A stretch of 64,000 bases of DNA from contig NC_068349.1 in assembly GCF_014633365.1 (NCBI RefSeq), positions 19,730,753 to 19,794,752 on the forward strand, given 5' to 3'. Positions 11,310 to 22,322 of this stretch are shown one piece after another. Source of the stretch: Diospyros lotus. Its lineage: Eukaryota > Streptophyta > Magnoliopsida > Ericales > Ebenaceae. Every line of letters starts with the position of its first letter. Position 1 is the first letter of the stretch. The position numbers and the translations under genes are program-made. The notes beneath the pieces were generated by a model, which searched no databases, was not told the DNA's origin, and worked only from the letters and a program-made list of their open reading frames with translations.

Positions 11310-13911
11310 ATATATTTATGAAAAAATATATCCCCGAAATCCATGATGACGTTTTCTGCATTTATAACTCTAAACAATCCATTTCCCAACTCATTTACCA
11401 GCCCTTACATGCACATTTAACCCCCCAAAACTTCTCATTTAAGTCATACATGCGTAATGCTTGCCAATCACAAGTTTCCCATATGGCCCAATACTAGCTC
11501 ATTATCATACTCAAACATGCCTATCATGAATCCCAATTCACATAATATCTCACCCAATGAATGCATAATTATTTTCAAAAACATCTAGATCTATTTTGGG
11601 ATCAATAAGAAACCACCCAAAACTTGATCAAATAATTCAAATACCCCAAATGCCCCAAAATCTTTCTCCTTCTTTTTCCCTTTTCCCTTTTGCTCATTCT
11701 CTTGCTTTGGCAATGTGTTCCAAATCGAAGGGTGACCTCCATTTTATAGCCAAGACAATTTCCAAAAATGGTGGATACATTACATATACAATAAACTATA
11801 CAAGCCATTTCCTTGCTAGAATCTTCCAAACTTTGATTTCTTTTGTCAAAAGGCAATGTTGGAAACCTTCTTAATCCAGTTTTGAGCATCCATTTGGAAA
11901 GTTTGCAAATAATTGGAAAGTTCTTGAGGTGGTGGGTTGATTTTTCAATTTGATTTTTTGGTTCGTTTTTGTCATTTTCAACCTTCCGTATCCTTGCAGT
12001 CAATGATTAAAATCTTATCAAAATTGTCATATTAGTTTCTTCATCCTATTTATAAGACCTTAAACAGTTCAATTTGATTTGAAGTCATTTGTTTGGAATT
12101 TGAGTCCCAATTGTCCTACTCAAACTATTATTCGTGTCTCAAGCAATTTTTTTTTTTCAATTATCTAAGCTCAATCATTTTTAATCTAATAGTCAATAAT
12201 GCAACCTAGAAGTTCAATATCATTCTCAATCATGCATTCTTCAACACCTATCTTTCAATTCGTCTTAACCTAAGCCAAAGTAAACTACCCAACTAACATT
12301 TTATGTATTTTAACCAAATTCATATTCGAATAACTTATAATTTGTTTAACGATTTGTCGTGAAATTGGATCTTCCAAGTTTATCTTAATCTCGTTTATGA
12401 ATCAGAGTATTAGGGTTTGCCTAATTTGATTGGTTTTGTCTAATTTCATACTCAAAATTAGCTCATTAACTTGCTAAAATTGACCTATTTTATGTAATTT
12501 TGGCAATTTATACTTAGCCCCACATTCTTCATAAATTCACGTTTCATTCTCTTATATTCCTTCTGAGTCTTGATAATTTGCAAAATTATCGTTACGTCCC
12601 ATTCGGCCTATTTTTAAAAAATAGTTTTAATATTCAAAATTTTCTTTAAAATTATTAGATATTACGTCATTTCCCCACCCCTATTAGTTTGTCTGACATT
12701 ACGTTGGATTGCAAGATGACAAATACTACTTTGCCCTCACATTCTAAAAGGGTTTGCTAATATTTTAGATGTTGGTCACTTGTTAATAGAACAAAAAATT
12801 AAAGTAAATGTTACCAATAGCATTTATAAAATATACACAAAGTACCCTATAATTGTAATATTTCTACAAACAAAAAAAAACTCCACAAAAATTGGTTATT
12901 TTTTTTTTTTTTACCTTTTTTTTAGATTTCTCCTATCATTTTCCATTGAGTGTCCAATTAAACACATCAATTTTTCAACAAAATGGCAGTTTGAATCTCC
13001 ACCCACGTGATAGCTCTATCCTCCATTAATTTTTATGCCTTAAGCATGCCCTCCTACTCCACTCAACTCATTGCACCTTTGAGCACCAAATGCGGCACTT
13101 GGAATTCATCAACCAACACCCTTATTTCTTTGTTGATTGAGATCCAACTTTGATCATTTTAGAAACATTCAAAGCAATTATGGTTTTTTTTTGGTCATCT
13201 ATCACAACGATAAAACGGACGTTACAAGTTCAAAAGGGTACTTTAGATTTACACAAATATGTTGTCTCGATAGAGATTATTAGGTTTTTGACAACGAGAT
13301 AACAAGGATAGCTTTTGCAATAAGGTTAAGCCTCAATGGTTTTGCACACAATTTTTTCAATTTTTTTTATTACTTGTGACATTTATGTATCACCTTTAAA
13401 AGTTAAGATATCGATTAATTTAGGATAAAGTGTCAAACTGGCATTGTAGTTTGGTTTGGTGTTAAATTAGTGAATAAACTTTCATAAATTGAGTCATGGT
13501 AGTCATTATAATAAATGTCATGATCAAATCGTTATACTTTCAAGTATTGGATTGTGTTAATCTAATAATGTCACCTCTCCAAACTTGTTAATAGATTTTG
13601 TCTTACTTGTCTCACAAACTCTTTTTCTGTATTGACTATTTTTAAACGTTGTTGTTATCACAATTAAAACTTTAAGTCTCATCAAAAAAGTATGAAGATA
13701 GTGATAGTAATGTATGACTACGAAAAAAAAGAATTAAAGAAGTAAGGGAGGAGATAAAAGGGATTAGGGATTTGAGAAATTTGATTTTTATTTTAGTTTT
13801 ATAATTATTATTAAAAAGGATGATGTATAAAAATTTAATCTAATATGTATAAGTAGGCTTGAACCAACGGAAGGTTTTGTTTTTTGAATATAATTTCTCA
13901 CTTTACCACGC
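11310..13911. other. AT-rich intergenic region upstream of the tail-anchored protein gene
   Basis: No convincing gene. A 133-codon minus-strand frame (11602-12003) lacks any motif, and GGCTATAAAATGG read on the minus strand near 11743 suggests an LTR promoter remnant instead. Poly-T (12899-12913) and simple AT sequence predominate. Confidence 0.5.
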
Positions 13912-13920
13912 TTTATAAAT
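13912..13920 (+). promoter_or_regulatory. Probable TATA box
   Basis: TTTATAAAT lies 113 bp upstream of the ATG at 14033, consistent with a 5' UTR of about 80 bases that includes a (CT)13 tract. Position and sequence are the only evidence. Confidence 0.5.
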
Positions 13921-13994
13921 TATTTCTTAAAATTCCACCTTGAGTTGTGTTAAAGGACATATATACAGAGATAGAGGAGGCTGGGTTCTGGTTC

Positions 13995-14020
13995 CTCTCT
14001 CTCTCTCTCTCTCTCTCTCT
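13995..14020 (+). repeat. (CT)13 microsatellite in the 5' UTR
   Basis: An uninterrupted CT dinucleotide run ending 12 bp before the ATG. Such pyrimidine tracts are common in plant 5' leaders and vary in length between alleles. Confidence 0.9.
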
Positions 14021-14032
14021 ACGGAAGCGACG

Positions 14033-15083
14033 ATGGATCTTCAAACTCTTAAAATGGATCATCATCATCGAAGATCCAACTCCAAGTCCAAGTCCAAGTC
14101 CATCTCTAACTACATTCCAAAAAAGCCTCACAAGGTATACCATTCCATTTTCTCTCTTTCTTTCCCTGTCCATTTATACAACGTTGCCGCGAGAAACGCT
14201 TCGAATTCAAGGGGATTTGAACCTCCGATCTCGCATTTACTGTTTCAGTTCACCAAGAAGCGCTTGGAGTCTGCACATCAATCGGTTGCAGGCGATGACT
14301 CCCTCCATTTGCCCATCGACTTGGAAGAGTTCTCGTTGCTTCCTGACATTCCTGAGGCTCACCCATTCCGTGGATCTGCAGAGGTAAATGCTGATCTCGC
14401 TTCGCATCCGGTTATTACCTACTACTCGAGTTATCGATTCGTGTTCTCTGATCACGATTTCAAACTTGTTTTTGCGTCTTCATTCTGCAATAACTGTTCC
14501 TTGTTCGATTCGCATGCAGCTTCATTCTGCAATAACTGTTCCTTGTTCGATTCGCATGCAGTTCAGAGGACATTGTTTTCTTGGTCAATTGCTTGTGAGA
14601 GTGAATTTCTCTTTGTTTCTGTTTCAGAGCTTCGTTACATCACTGAGTCCCGAACTTCTACCTTCATCGGAAACGATTTCTCCGGCTTATCTGAGTCCAT
14701 TACACTCCGCTATCACTGCAAGCAAGGACGAAGCAGACGATGTCTCGCTCGGCCTTTGCGCATCGGCCGAATCGAAGAACAGTAACGACATTATTGCTCT
14801 GGAGGCAGAGATAGTGGTGAATCATCTCAGGCAAGCGCTAAGTCAAGTTGCAAAAGCAACTGACGTCGATCTCCCGTCCAAAATGCTGTTAAATGCATTG
14901 ATCGAGATGGTGGTTGAGCAGTTCGATGCTTTGCCGGAAGAGAGAGACAGGTTTGCTGAAGTTACTACGAAGAAAATTCGAGTGGTGTTCCTGACTCTCC
15001 TTGCTTGGTTACTTGCTATGTTTGCGGTGTTCCTCTTCGGTTCTAGGGGACGCAGCTCCGTTACTGGACCACCACCGACATGA
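14033..15083 (+). CDS. Small tail-anchored membrane protein of unknown function, three exons
   Basis: Predicted exons are 14033-14134, 14249-14383 and 14628-15083, giving 230 aa. All junctions are phase 0 with good signals: CAAG|GTATAC, TTTCAG|TT, GAG|GTAAAT, TTTCAG|AG. The protein starts MDLQTLKMDHHH, has a Ser/Lys-rich N-terminus, an acidic middle (DLEEFSLLPDIPEA), a region with coiled-coil-like heptads (ALEAEIVVNHLRQAL), and a conserved-looking DVDLPSKMLLNALI stretch. One hydrophobic segment (VVFLTLLAWLLAMFAVFLFG, about residues 197-216) sits near the C-terminus after basic KKIR, so a cytosolic protein with a membrane tail is inferred. I recognise no named family. The ATG at 14033 is preferred over an in-frame upstream ATG at 13940, which lies too close to the TATA box. 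Exon 3 has two alternative in-phase acceptors, at 14520 and 14562. Confidence 0.75.
14478..14561 (+). repeat. 42-bp tandem duplication carrying a 3' splice site
   Basis: Bases 14478-14519 and 14520-14561 are identical and each ends CGCATGCAG, a usable acceptor. They lie in the second intron as modelled. Both acceptors keep the exon 3 reading frame, and the frame stays open from each through to the exon. Confidence 0.85.
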
Positions 15084-15730
15084 AATCTGGCATTATCAGT
15101 TGCAGGCTCCTAAGACGGTTAGATTTCTTCACTTGATCAGGTCGCTTTTAGTGCCTCTGTCCCCTGCCTAATCTCTGGATTTATTAGATACCACTAAATG
15201 TACAAGAATATTTTGCTCTGGAAGTTACTTCTTTACATAACAAATTTTCCAAATACTATTTTCTGTTTCTTTCCCACATGGAAGAGGGTATGAACTCAAC
15301 AGTCTCTTGTCACGACTATTCTTGTTTTCCAAACCCTAACGAACCTTACTCATACTTAATACCTGTTAACACAGTCCTGAATATCATCATGATCAGTCTC
15401 TCTCATATGGCGTGGGAACATTGATCTTAGAACATTCTGTTATTTGTTCTTATGAAAAGTTCTAGATTGGTCAGTTTCCCACACAAGTCTAAAGAGCTCT
15501 GCCTGGCTTTGCCAAAAATTTTGGAAGTTTATCAGAGGTTTCTTCTATTCTGTATCTTCTGAAATTTGACAGGTTTAAGATTTTCATTCCTTGTCCCAAT
15601 CTGTATTTCAGTAATATTGCCTAATTAGTTATTGAAATAAATACTATGTTGCTTTTCCCTCTGAATTCTAAACCGAAAAAGGAAATTCATATTAAAAGTA
15701 TTCCACATATTTTGCTTCTTTTCTTCTGTC
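15084..15730. other. 3' UTR and downstream region of the tail-anchored protein gene
   Basis: T-rich sequence without coding pattern. An AATAAA word occurs within GAAATAAATAC near 15635 but is far from the stop; a nearer, weaker poly-A signal is likely and cannot be fixed by eye. Confidence 0.4.
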
Positions 15731-16454
15731 TAGGGATGTCAATTACAACCGAAATTGTGGGGATCGAATCGAAACTGAATCGGTCAATATGGTTAAAAAT
15801 TGTTTGACTGGGTAACAGTTTGATTTAGAAAAAATTAAATACTGTTTCAATGAATATGATTTGCTTATGGTTTTCACTAAATCTAAACCAAAACTCAAAC
15901 CGAAACCGAACCGAATGTGTGTAAAATTGAACCAAACCGAACTAAATATACATATATATAATATATTTATTTATTTAATATATTATATATACACATAAAA
16001 TATATATTAACTAATATATTTTTTACAAGTATTTTAACTAATACATTACAAATATATAAAATATTTAACATTCATAAAGTAATTAACAAAAAAAATAAAA
16101 CTTAATCTTAAACTATTTTATTTTTATCAATCAAATAATTATATTTAAGAAGTTTGAAGTTAATTTGTAACTTTATACAAGAACAATGTAACTTTATTAG
16201 AGTTTGTTTTTGTTTATTGTTGAGTTATCAAAAATTTTTATGAATGCTATTTGTAAGAGTTTATTTTTATTTCTTGATATAGATCAAATTAAAAAAAATT
16301 ATGGTTAAAATCAAAATCAAATCGAAGATTTGGTTATGGTTTTTAATTTTTAAAATTAATGAGTAATAGTTTGGTTTTGATTTTAGTAGTTTAAGTTTGA
16401 TTTGATTATACTTTTGACAAAAATCAAATCCAAACTAAATCATTATCAACCCTA
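15731..16454. mobile_element. hAT-like non-autonomous element, 724 bp
   Basis: The left end TAGGGATGTCAAT and the right end ATTATCAACCCTA are imperfect inverted repeats. Flanking 8-mers CTTCTGTC and ATTCTTTC match at 6 of 8, consistent with an old hAT-type 8-bp duplication. The interior is AT-rich with many AACCGAA/TTGGTT words on opposite sides, and no transposase is present. Confidence 0.6.
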
Positions 16455-16720
16455 ATTCTTTCTAGGTTCCATCATATTCGCGTATTGTTGGCTTGTCTGG
16501 ATACAATGCCTACAACTTATGATTTTTAAGCCCCAAGTGAATGAGCACATTTGCCTCTGGCCGATATGTATAGCTTGAGCGTTGTGTATATTATTATATT
16601 ATATGATAGTTTCTTATTAAGACATGGATGAAAAGACTTGAATTTGTCCAAAATGAGGTTTGTTAGGGGAAAACACTATTTTGTCCAAAGGGGTTATCGA
16701 TGGGCTTATCGAGTGTGGTT

Positions 16721-17063
16721 GAAAAGACCCAAATGTCCTTTCCAGTCTTCGTCTCTCTCCTTTCTCCCTTCTCCTATGACCGCGCACAGAGCCCTCGCCT
16801 CCCTTCTCCCATGGCCGCGCGATCGTCGACCGTCACGCCTCGCCTCGTTGCCAGCATTGTCACCTCGTCGACCGTTGCTGCATCTAGCTATAGTCGGCGA
16901 GGCAAGGCGCGACGGTCGATGGTCGCTCGGCCATGGGAGAAGGGAGAGAGGAGGGAGGCGAGGGCTTTGCGCACGGCCATGGGAGAAAGGAGAGAGGCGA
17001 AATTGTACAATGGTATCCTTGCAAATTTACATTGGGGGCAAGGATATTTTGGTTTTTTGACCC
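16721..17063. repeat. Fold-back element (long inverted repeat)
   Basis: The left arm (about 16721-16853) and right arm (about 16898-17063) are reverse complements with indels: CGCCTCCCTTCTCCCATGGCC pairs with its mirror near 16935-16985, and AAATGTCCTTTCC near 16731 pairs with GGCAAGGATATTT near 17036. The loop is about 45 bp. The GC-rich frames here on both strands are products of the palindrome. Confidence 0.7.
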
Positions 17064-17237
17064 TATTATATAGGTCTCTCTATGAGACTTTCTGCCATGT
17101 AGTAGAACTCTTTATTTAGTGCTCAATGTTATTGATACTGAATTTTTGTGTCAAAATTAAGTAGCATGATATCTACTCAAGAAATAGGATTAACCCTTGT
17201 GCCTAAGGATGGTGATCGAGAGAGTATGGGTAGAGGA

Positions 17238-18351
17238 TAGGGGTGAGCAGAAATTCGGGTAAACCGAATTAACCGAACCGAATCGACAAGTTTGGTCGAT
17301 TTGGTTCGATTTTTTTAAAAAAATAATTCGGTTCGGTTATATTTTTTCTTAAAAATCGGTTATTCGGTTCGGTTCGATTATTTATACAAAAATAACCGAA
17401 TAAACCGAGTTGCCCGTGACCGCCCCCCCCGCCTCGCTCCGCCCCGCGCCCAAACCGAAGATATTACCCGCCCATAAGTCCGTGACCCAAGTTAGGTCAC
17501 CCAGCGACACCCCCCCTCGCGAGATAGACACTCACCTAGATCTGGAGACCAAGACTGATTGATAGAGAGAGAGAGAGAGCCCCCAGCAGATTGCACAAAT
17601 TGATCGCACAAATCGATCGATTTTGTGTCCGTCGGTGCGTCGCCATCGATGAAGGTCACCTCCGCCTTCGACGCCTTCGCCGTAGGCAGTCAGTGGCGCC
17701 CACCTTTCGCTTTGCGGTCCGGCTGTCCCCTTCGTCTCCTTCGTCAGACCCACACCAACGCCGTTTCATCACTGTTCTTCCTTTTCTTCCTTGTGCTTGG
17801 ACGTTCGATCCACACCACCGACCATCGAGCACTCAGGTTAGTATCGACAGTTAGGTTAGCGTTTGTAAGATTTTTTAATTTTTTTGACTTTCAGTTGGGT
17901 TAATTTCTTGATGTTTTCTTCTACGAGTTGTTCGTTTGTATTTCTACAAACGGATTTGTATTCTTTCTTATGTATTTCTTTTGTTCTTCTACTGCTCTAC
18001 ATTGTAAATGGGTTTGCATTTTTCTGTTCTTCTTCACTGTAAATGGATTTGGATTCTCTCTTGTGTGTATTCCTTCGTTTGCACAAACGGGTTGCACAAA
18101 CGTTGTTCCTCTGTTGCTGTAAATCAATTTGTTTCTATGTCAATTTCTGTATCAATTTCTAATTTGCACAATTGATTTTCGATTTCGGTTATCGATTCGG
18201 TTAACTCAATTTAGATTTCGGTTAGTTCGGTTTCGGTTGGTTCGGTTAGCTGAGATTAGTCGGTCGGTTCGATTATCGCATGCGGGTCGGTTCGATTCGG
18301 TTAGCATTTTTTGGTCAGTTCGGTTCAGTTATAACTGAATGTACACCCTTA
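17238..18351. mobile_element. hAT-like non-autonomous element with GC-rich internal segment, 1.1 kb
   Basis: The ends TAGGGGTGAGCA and TGTACACCCTTA are inverted repeats (9 of 12). The flanks GTAGAGGA (17230-17237) and GTAGAGGT (18352-18359) match at 7 of 8, the hAT target-duplication length. Subterminal regions are packed with AACCGAA/TTCGGTT words. The middle (about 17415-17840) is GC-rich, has a (GA)n tract and ends in ACTCAG|GTTAGTATC, resembling a gene leader exon with a splice donor. No transposase is seen. Confidence 0.7.
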
Positions 18352-18359
18352 GTAGAGGT

Positions 18360-20763
18360 TCCTTTCTTTGTTTTCGTATCTATATTTATATTTTTGTCTT
18401 TGATTCTATATCCGTACATATATTGTTAAAATATTTTAGTTAACCGCATTCTGATAGTGATAGAGCAATGGATAACTCTATAGGTACTCTTGTAGTTATA
18501 CCCAATATGTATTATTCTAACAAATTCATATTCATACTTTTAATAACTTCATAACAATTTAATAACAAAAAAATCCTAACATTAGTGCAAGCAAAAACTA
18601 AAAAATATTAACTGCAAAATTTTATAATATCTCAAGTGTATCAGTACGAATAAAATATAATATTTGATATGTATAACTAATAATTTAGGTACATAATAAA
18701 TCTAATGAAAGTAAATTATCGTCACAAAAATTGAGCAGATATATTAATCTTTACTTGTATAATCTAATAATAATATCTGCATCCCAAATATTATTATTGT
18801 CTGTTAACATCACTAACTTCAAAAAGAAATTTCTTGGATGCATTGCTAGTTCAGACCAGTTGTGTGACAAAATCTATCTTAGGGATTATTATATTTGTGT
18901 TTTAATTTTTAATTTTAAGTTTTGAATTCATTTTTAGTTTTATATTTTAAATGTTTGTTTGACATCGTTGAAAATACATTCTTTTTGTTTGTAGCATTTT
19001 CTGTATTTTGAAAATTTTGAACGTGTTTGTGATAATAAAAAAGTCAAAACGATTTTTTATTATTTTAAGTTTTCTTTATAAAATATTTTCTTATTTTAAA
19101 ATATGTTTTTAAAAATATAAAAATAAATATATTTTTACTATTTTAAAAAATTAAAAAACCTAAAAATAGCAAAGAGAACTGTGACTTAGCATTTGAATTG
19201 TACTTTAACATCTGATATGATACTATAATAATAATAATAATAATAGGTTTCAAGTTGCTTTAGTAACAAGGTCAGGTGAGGGCGTAAAAACAAAGTGAAC
19301 ATTTTGTTGCTTCTTCCTTCCTTCCTTCCAAGTGTCCACTGAATAATCCAAGTTCAAATATATAGTATTATTATTATTATTAGAATTAGAAATGAACATC
19401 AATCATCATGTATACGTAACCCAAAAGTCATGGCCGACAAGCAGCAAGTGAGGTTTGGATTGGCGCACAAAAGCAAGATACAAATTAGGAGGCTTTCTTA
19501 GCACTTGGGGCGAGGGGGGGCATGCATGGCCCCTTCCTCTCGCCCCTGATTCTTATCATTATTTTATTTTTATCTTTCAGCTTCTTCTTCTTCTTCTTCG
19601 CTATTTTATTTCTTCTTTAATTTATCTTATTATTATTATTATTATTTAATTTAAATTTCAAATAGTCCGTTAATTGTGGATCATATAATTCGCAAATTTA
19701 AGAGAGAAGTTGATGATCTTGCCTTCACTTGGCTTCCATTTTTTTTTTTTTTTGGTTGAAAAGAAAATTCAATTGTTACAAAGCTTCCTTAAGAATTACC
19801 TATGTAGTATTATTAGCAACTTGTACTTGTCACGCAACTTACCGCCTTAACCCATCATAGTCAATTCAAGTTTAGACTTGTGTTTAAAAAATTAAACTCT
19901 TTAACGTATAGAGCCTAAGTTTAGGGTTGGTGTTGTGAAAATATCTCGCAAAATTCACCAATCCATGAAATTAAATCAAAGAAAAAACTCAAAATAGTGA
20001 GTTGAGTTTAAACCAAAATGACAAACCAAAAAACCAAAGCAAAAGAACTCTTTGTCGTGCTCCTATAAATCATCAACAATGGAGAACATGAAAGTGAGGC
20101 TTCAAGCCTCATATCAATCGGTCCAAAACCCATTAGGGTAAAGCCAAGAATCGATCCTAAGGAAAATCCAAAACTAGCCTTAGATCGAACGCAAATCTGC
20201 CCAAATCAGAAGAAAACAACTCCAACCCGAGAATGAATATCAACAGCCACTCGTTTTCTCCTTCGGCAATCTTTATCACTCTCTATTTTTCTCGCTCGTC
20301 TCAAAAAACCACCCACATAAACACAATATATGTAGATAACCATCGAAGAACTAGATAGCATCTCACAAAGATAATGATAAACTCCCTAGGTATCCAGAAG
20401 AGATGAGATGAGGGTGAGGGAAAAAATGGGAGAAACAAACTTGGAATTGAATGGCGACGACCAAGTCTCAGCAACTTCAAATAGGCTAGATCAAATAAGA
20501 TGAGTAATGGGCTAATAGAGACGAATGATGGGCTAATAAGCTAAATAAAGATAAGGAGAATAATGGGCTTTAGATAGGGTAGTTTATAAGCTTAGATCAA
20601 AATGGGTTGGCCTTGGTTTTTGTTTTAAGCAACTGGGCCAAGCCTGCTTTCTTCAAAAAATAAGATAAACTTACTTAAGCCATCTTCTTATCGGGTTTCC
20701 TATAAGTGGGTTTGGACCTTTCTTCAAATCTATCAATTCCGAGTTGAAAACTATGATAGTTTT
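18360..20763. other. AT-rich intergenic region
   Basis: No gene. It holds several trinucleotide runs: (AAT)n near 19227-19248, (TTA)n near 19366-19381, (CTT)n near 19580-19600 and (TTA)n near 19629-19647, plus long AT-only stretches near 18600-19150. A 48-bp purine/AT-rich stretch at 20480-20580 has short repeated GGGCTAATA words. Confidence 0.5.
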
Positions 20764-21214
20764 TGTGGACCGTCCGGGCCCAATCTGATCTCCCTTCTAG
20801 ACCCAGCCTTGGTCCAACGCCAGTCTGCCACGACATCATTGCGACTCTCATTGGATGTCCGTGCAGCCGTCTTAGATCTCATCCTCATTAATGACGGATC
20901 CCATCCACATTAATGAGGGTCTCGTCGCCACCATGCTACCACTTGGGAACCTCCACCGGCTCCAGATACCCAGTCTCATCTCCTGCAAGCGCACGTCTCA
21001 TGTGTGCAGGAGGACATCTCCTCCTTTTATATCAACTAGTTCTCTTAAGAGCTAAGGTATGTTCTCATCACTGACCTACCAATACACTACCTCATTTTAC
21101 TCTCTTACTTACTCGACCGTCGGAGTGCTTGCAGGTGTCAGCCGCTCCCAGACGGACTTGTCGCCGGAGCCCGTGCCCTGCCTTCGATCGTCCTCCTTTG
21201 GTCAGGAAGAAACA
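20764..21214 (+). repeat. 5' LTR of the Tat-like element
   Basis: 451 bp, TGTGGACCG...AGAAACA. A TATA-like CTTTTATAT is near 21035, with ATTAATGACGG/ATTAATGAGGG words upstream. The right LTR is about 60 bp longer because of an extra block after CCCAATCT. Confidence 0.8.
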
Positions 21215-21216
21215 TC

Positions 21217-21237
21217 TGGTGCCCACCATGGGGCTCG
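21217..21237 (+). promoter_or_regulatory. Primer binding site region
   Basis: TGGTGCCCACCATGGGGC follows the 5' LTR by 2 bp and resembles the TGGCGCCCACCGTGGGG sequence that follows 5' LTRs of many plant gypsy elements. Confidence 0.65.
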
Positions 21238-21440
21238 GTAAAGCTTACCTACCCCTTAACTTCGCAAGAGTCTCTCAACCCAACCCCCTCACTTTACCAT
21301 GGTGCGAGTTAGAAGCGCCCCTGCCTAGAAGCCAAACGACACCAACCACCTTCCACAAAACTTAGCTATCACGGAGGTCCTTCTCTAAATTGTCCAACAA
21401 CTTCAAAACTAAGTCACTAAGTTAACCAGAAACCAACAGT

Positions 21441-21831
21441 AAGCTTCAGGACTTTTGTTAGGAGTTCGACATCTTCACCTCAGTCGAACACCCTCAGACC
21501 AACAGCCAAGCAGAAGTCGCTAAAAAGGTCATCTTAGTCGGTCTACAAAAAAGTGACTTGATGGCGCCAAGGGTGCATGGCTAAAAGAAAAACCCCATGG
21601 TGTTGTGGTCGTACCACACCACAGCTCAAACCTCGACCATGGAAAAAGCCTTTCGACTCACCTGCGGGTCAGAGGCCATAATCCCTATAGAGATTGAAGA
21701 ACCTAGCCCTAGGCGACAACATTTTTGTGAAGACACCAATGATGAAGAATAGCTAGCTGATCTTGACCTTATCCAAGAAACTAGAGACCAAGCCAAAATC
21801 CACGAATAGGCTGTCAAACAAATAGCAACCC
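21441..21831 (+). pseudogene. Integrase fragment of the Tat-like element
   Basis: One continuous frame with in-frame stops gives FDIFTSVEHPQTNSQAEVAK, KKVILVGLQK, VLWSYHTTAQTSTMEKAFRL, GSEAIIPIEIEEPSPRR and LADLDLIQETRDQAK, the C-terminal half of a Ty3/gypsy integrase core. At least four stops (TAG near 21459, TAA near 21582, TAG near 21750 and near 21807) show it is dead. Just upstream, around 21360-21440, TEVLL.IVQQLQN resembles a gag N-terminus, so an internal deletion seems to have joined gag to integrase. Confidence 0.8.
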
Positions 21832-21838
21832 CGTCCTT

Positions 21839-22102
21839 GAGTAACCTCGGCCACTCTCCCTGAAGATAGCCTTGTATCAAATATGCATTGGCAGACCTCG
21901 AGCTTCCTCGGTCTAGCCCCGGCCTCGAGTAACCTCGGCCACTCTCCTTGAAGATAGCCTTGTATCAAACAGGCATTGGCAGACCTCGAGCCTCCTCGGT
22001 CAAGCCTCGGCCTTGAGTAACCTCGGCACCTCTCCCTGAAGTTAGTCTTGTATCAAACATGCACAACATAAACTAATCTTGGGTCACCTCAGACTCACTC
22101 GA
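21839..22102 (+). repeat. 88-bp tandem repeat, three units
   Basis: GAGTAACCTCGG starts recur at 21839, 21927 and 22015, exactly 88 bp apart; each unit contains CCTTGTATCAAA and GGCAGACCTCGAG. The third unit decays after about 22060. A piece of this unit (CCTTGTATCAAATAGGCA) reappears near 29382 beyond the 67-bp array. Confidence 0.8.
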
Positions 22103-22169
22103 CCAGCTAAATATAAGGCACCCAAAAAATTTTCATTTTATTACTTGTAACTCATTCAATACAAGTATT

Positions 22170-22322
22170 AGCAAGACCTTGAGACTGCCTTGGTCTTCCC
22201 TTAGTAGTGCTCCGGACCTAGGTCGATACGGTCTGTCATAGGACCTCAAGCCCACCTCGGTCCTCTATTTGTAGTGCTCCAGACCTATGTCGATGTGGTC
22301 CATAACAAGACATCGAGCCCGT
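22170..22322 (+). repeat. 67-bp satellite-like array, first two units
   Basis: Two diverged units containing GTGCTCC(G/A)GACCTA and TCATAGGACCTCAAGCCC, cut off at 22322 by the nested dispersed repeat. The array resumes at 24179. Confidence 0.85.

Noticed and set aside
11602..12003. 133-codon minus-strand frame
   Set aside because: No motif, no nearby promoter or splice partners; it lies in LTR-like AT-rich DNA.
13940..14785. 281-codon frame starting at 13940
   Set aside because: Reads through the 5' leader microsatellite and both introns; the spliced model starting at 14033 gives the coherent protein.
16638..17119. Two overlapping ~140-codon plus-strand frames
   Set aside because: They run through a fold-back inverted repeat; the Arg/Ser-rich peptides have no domain.
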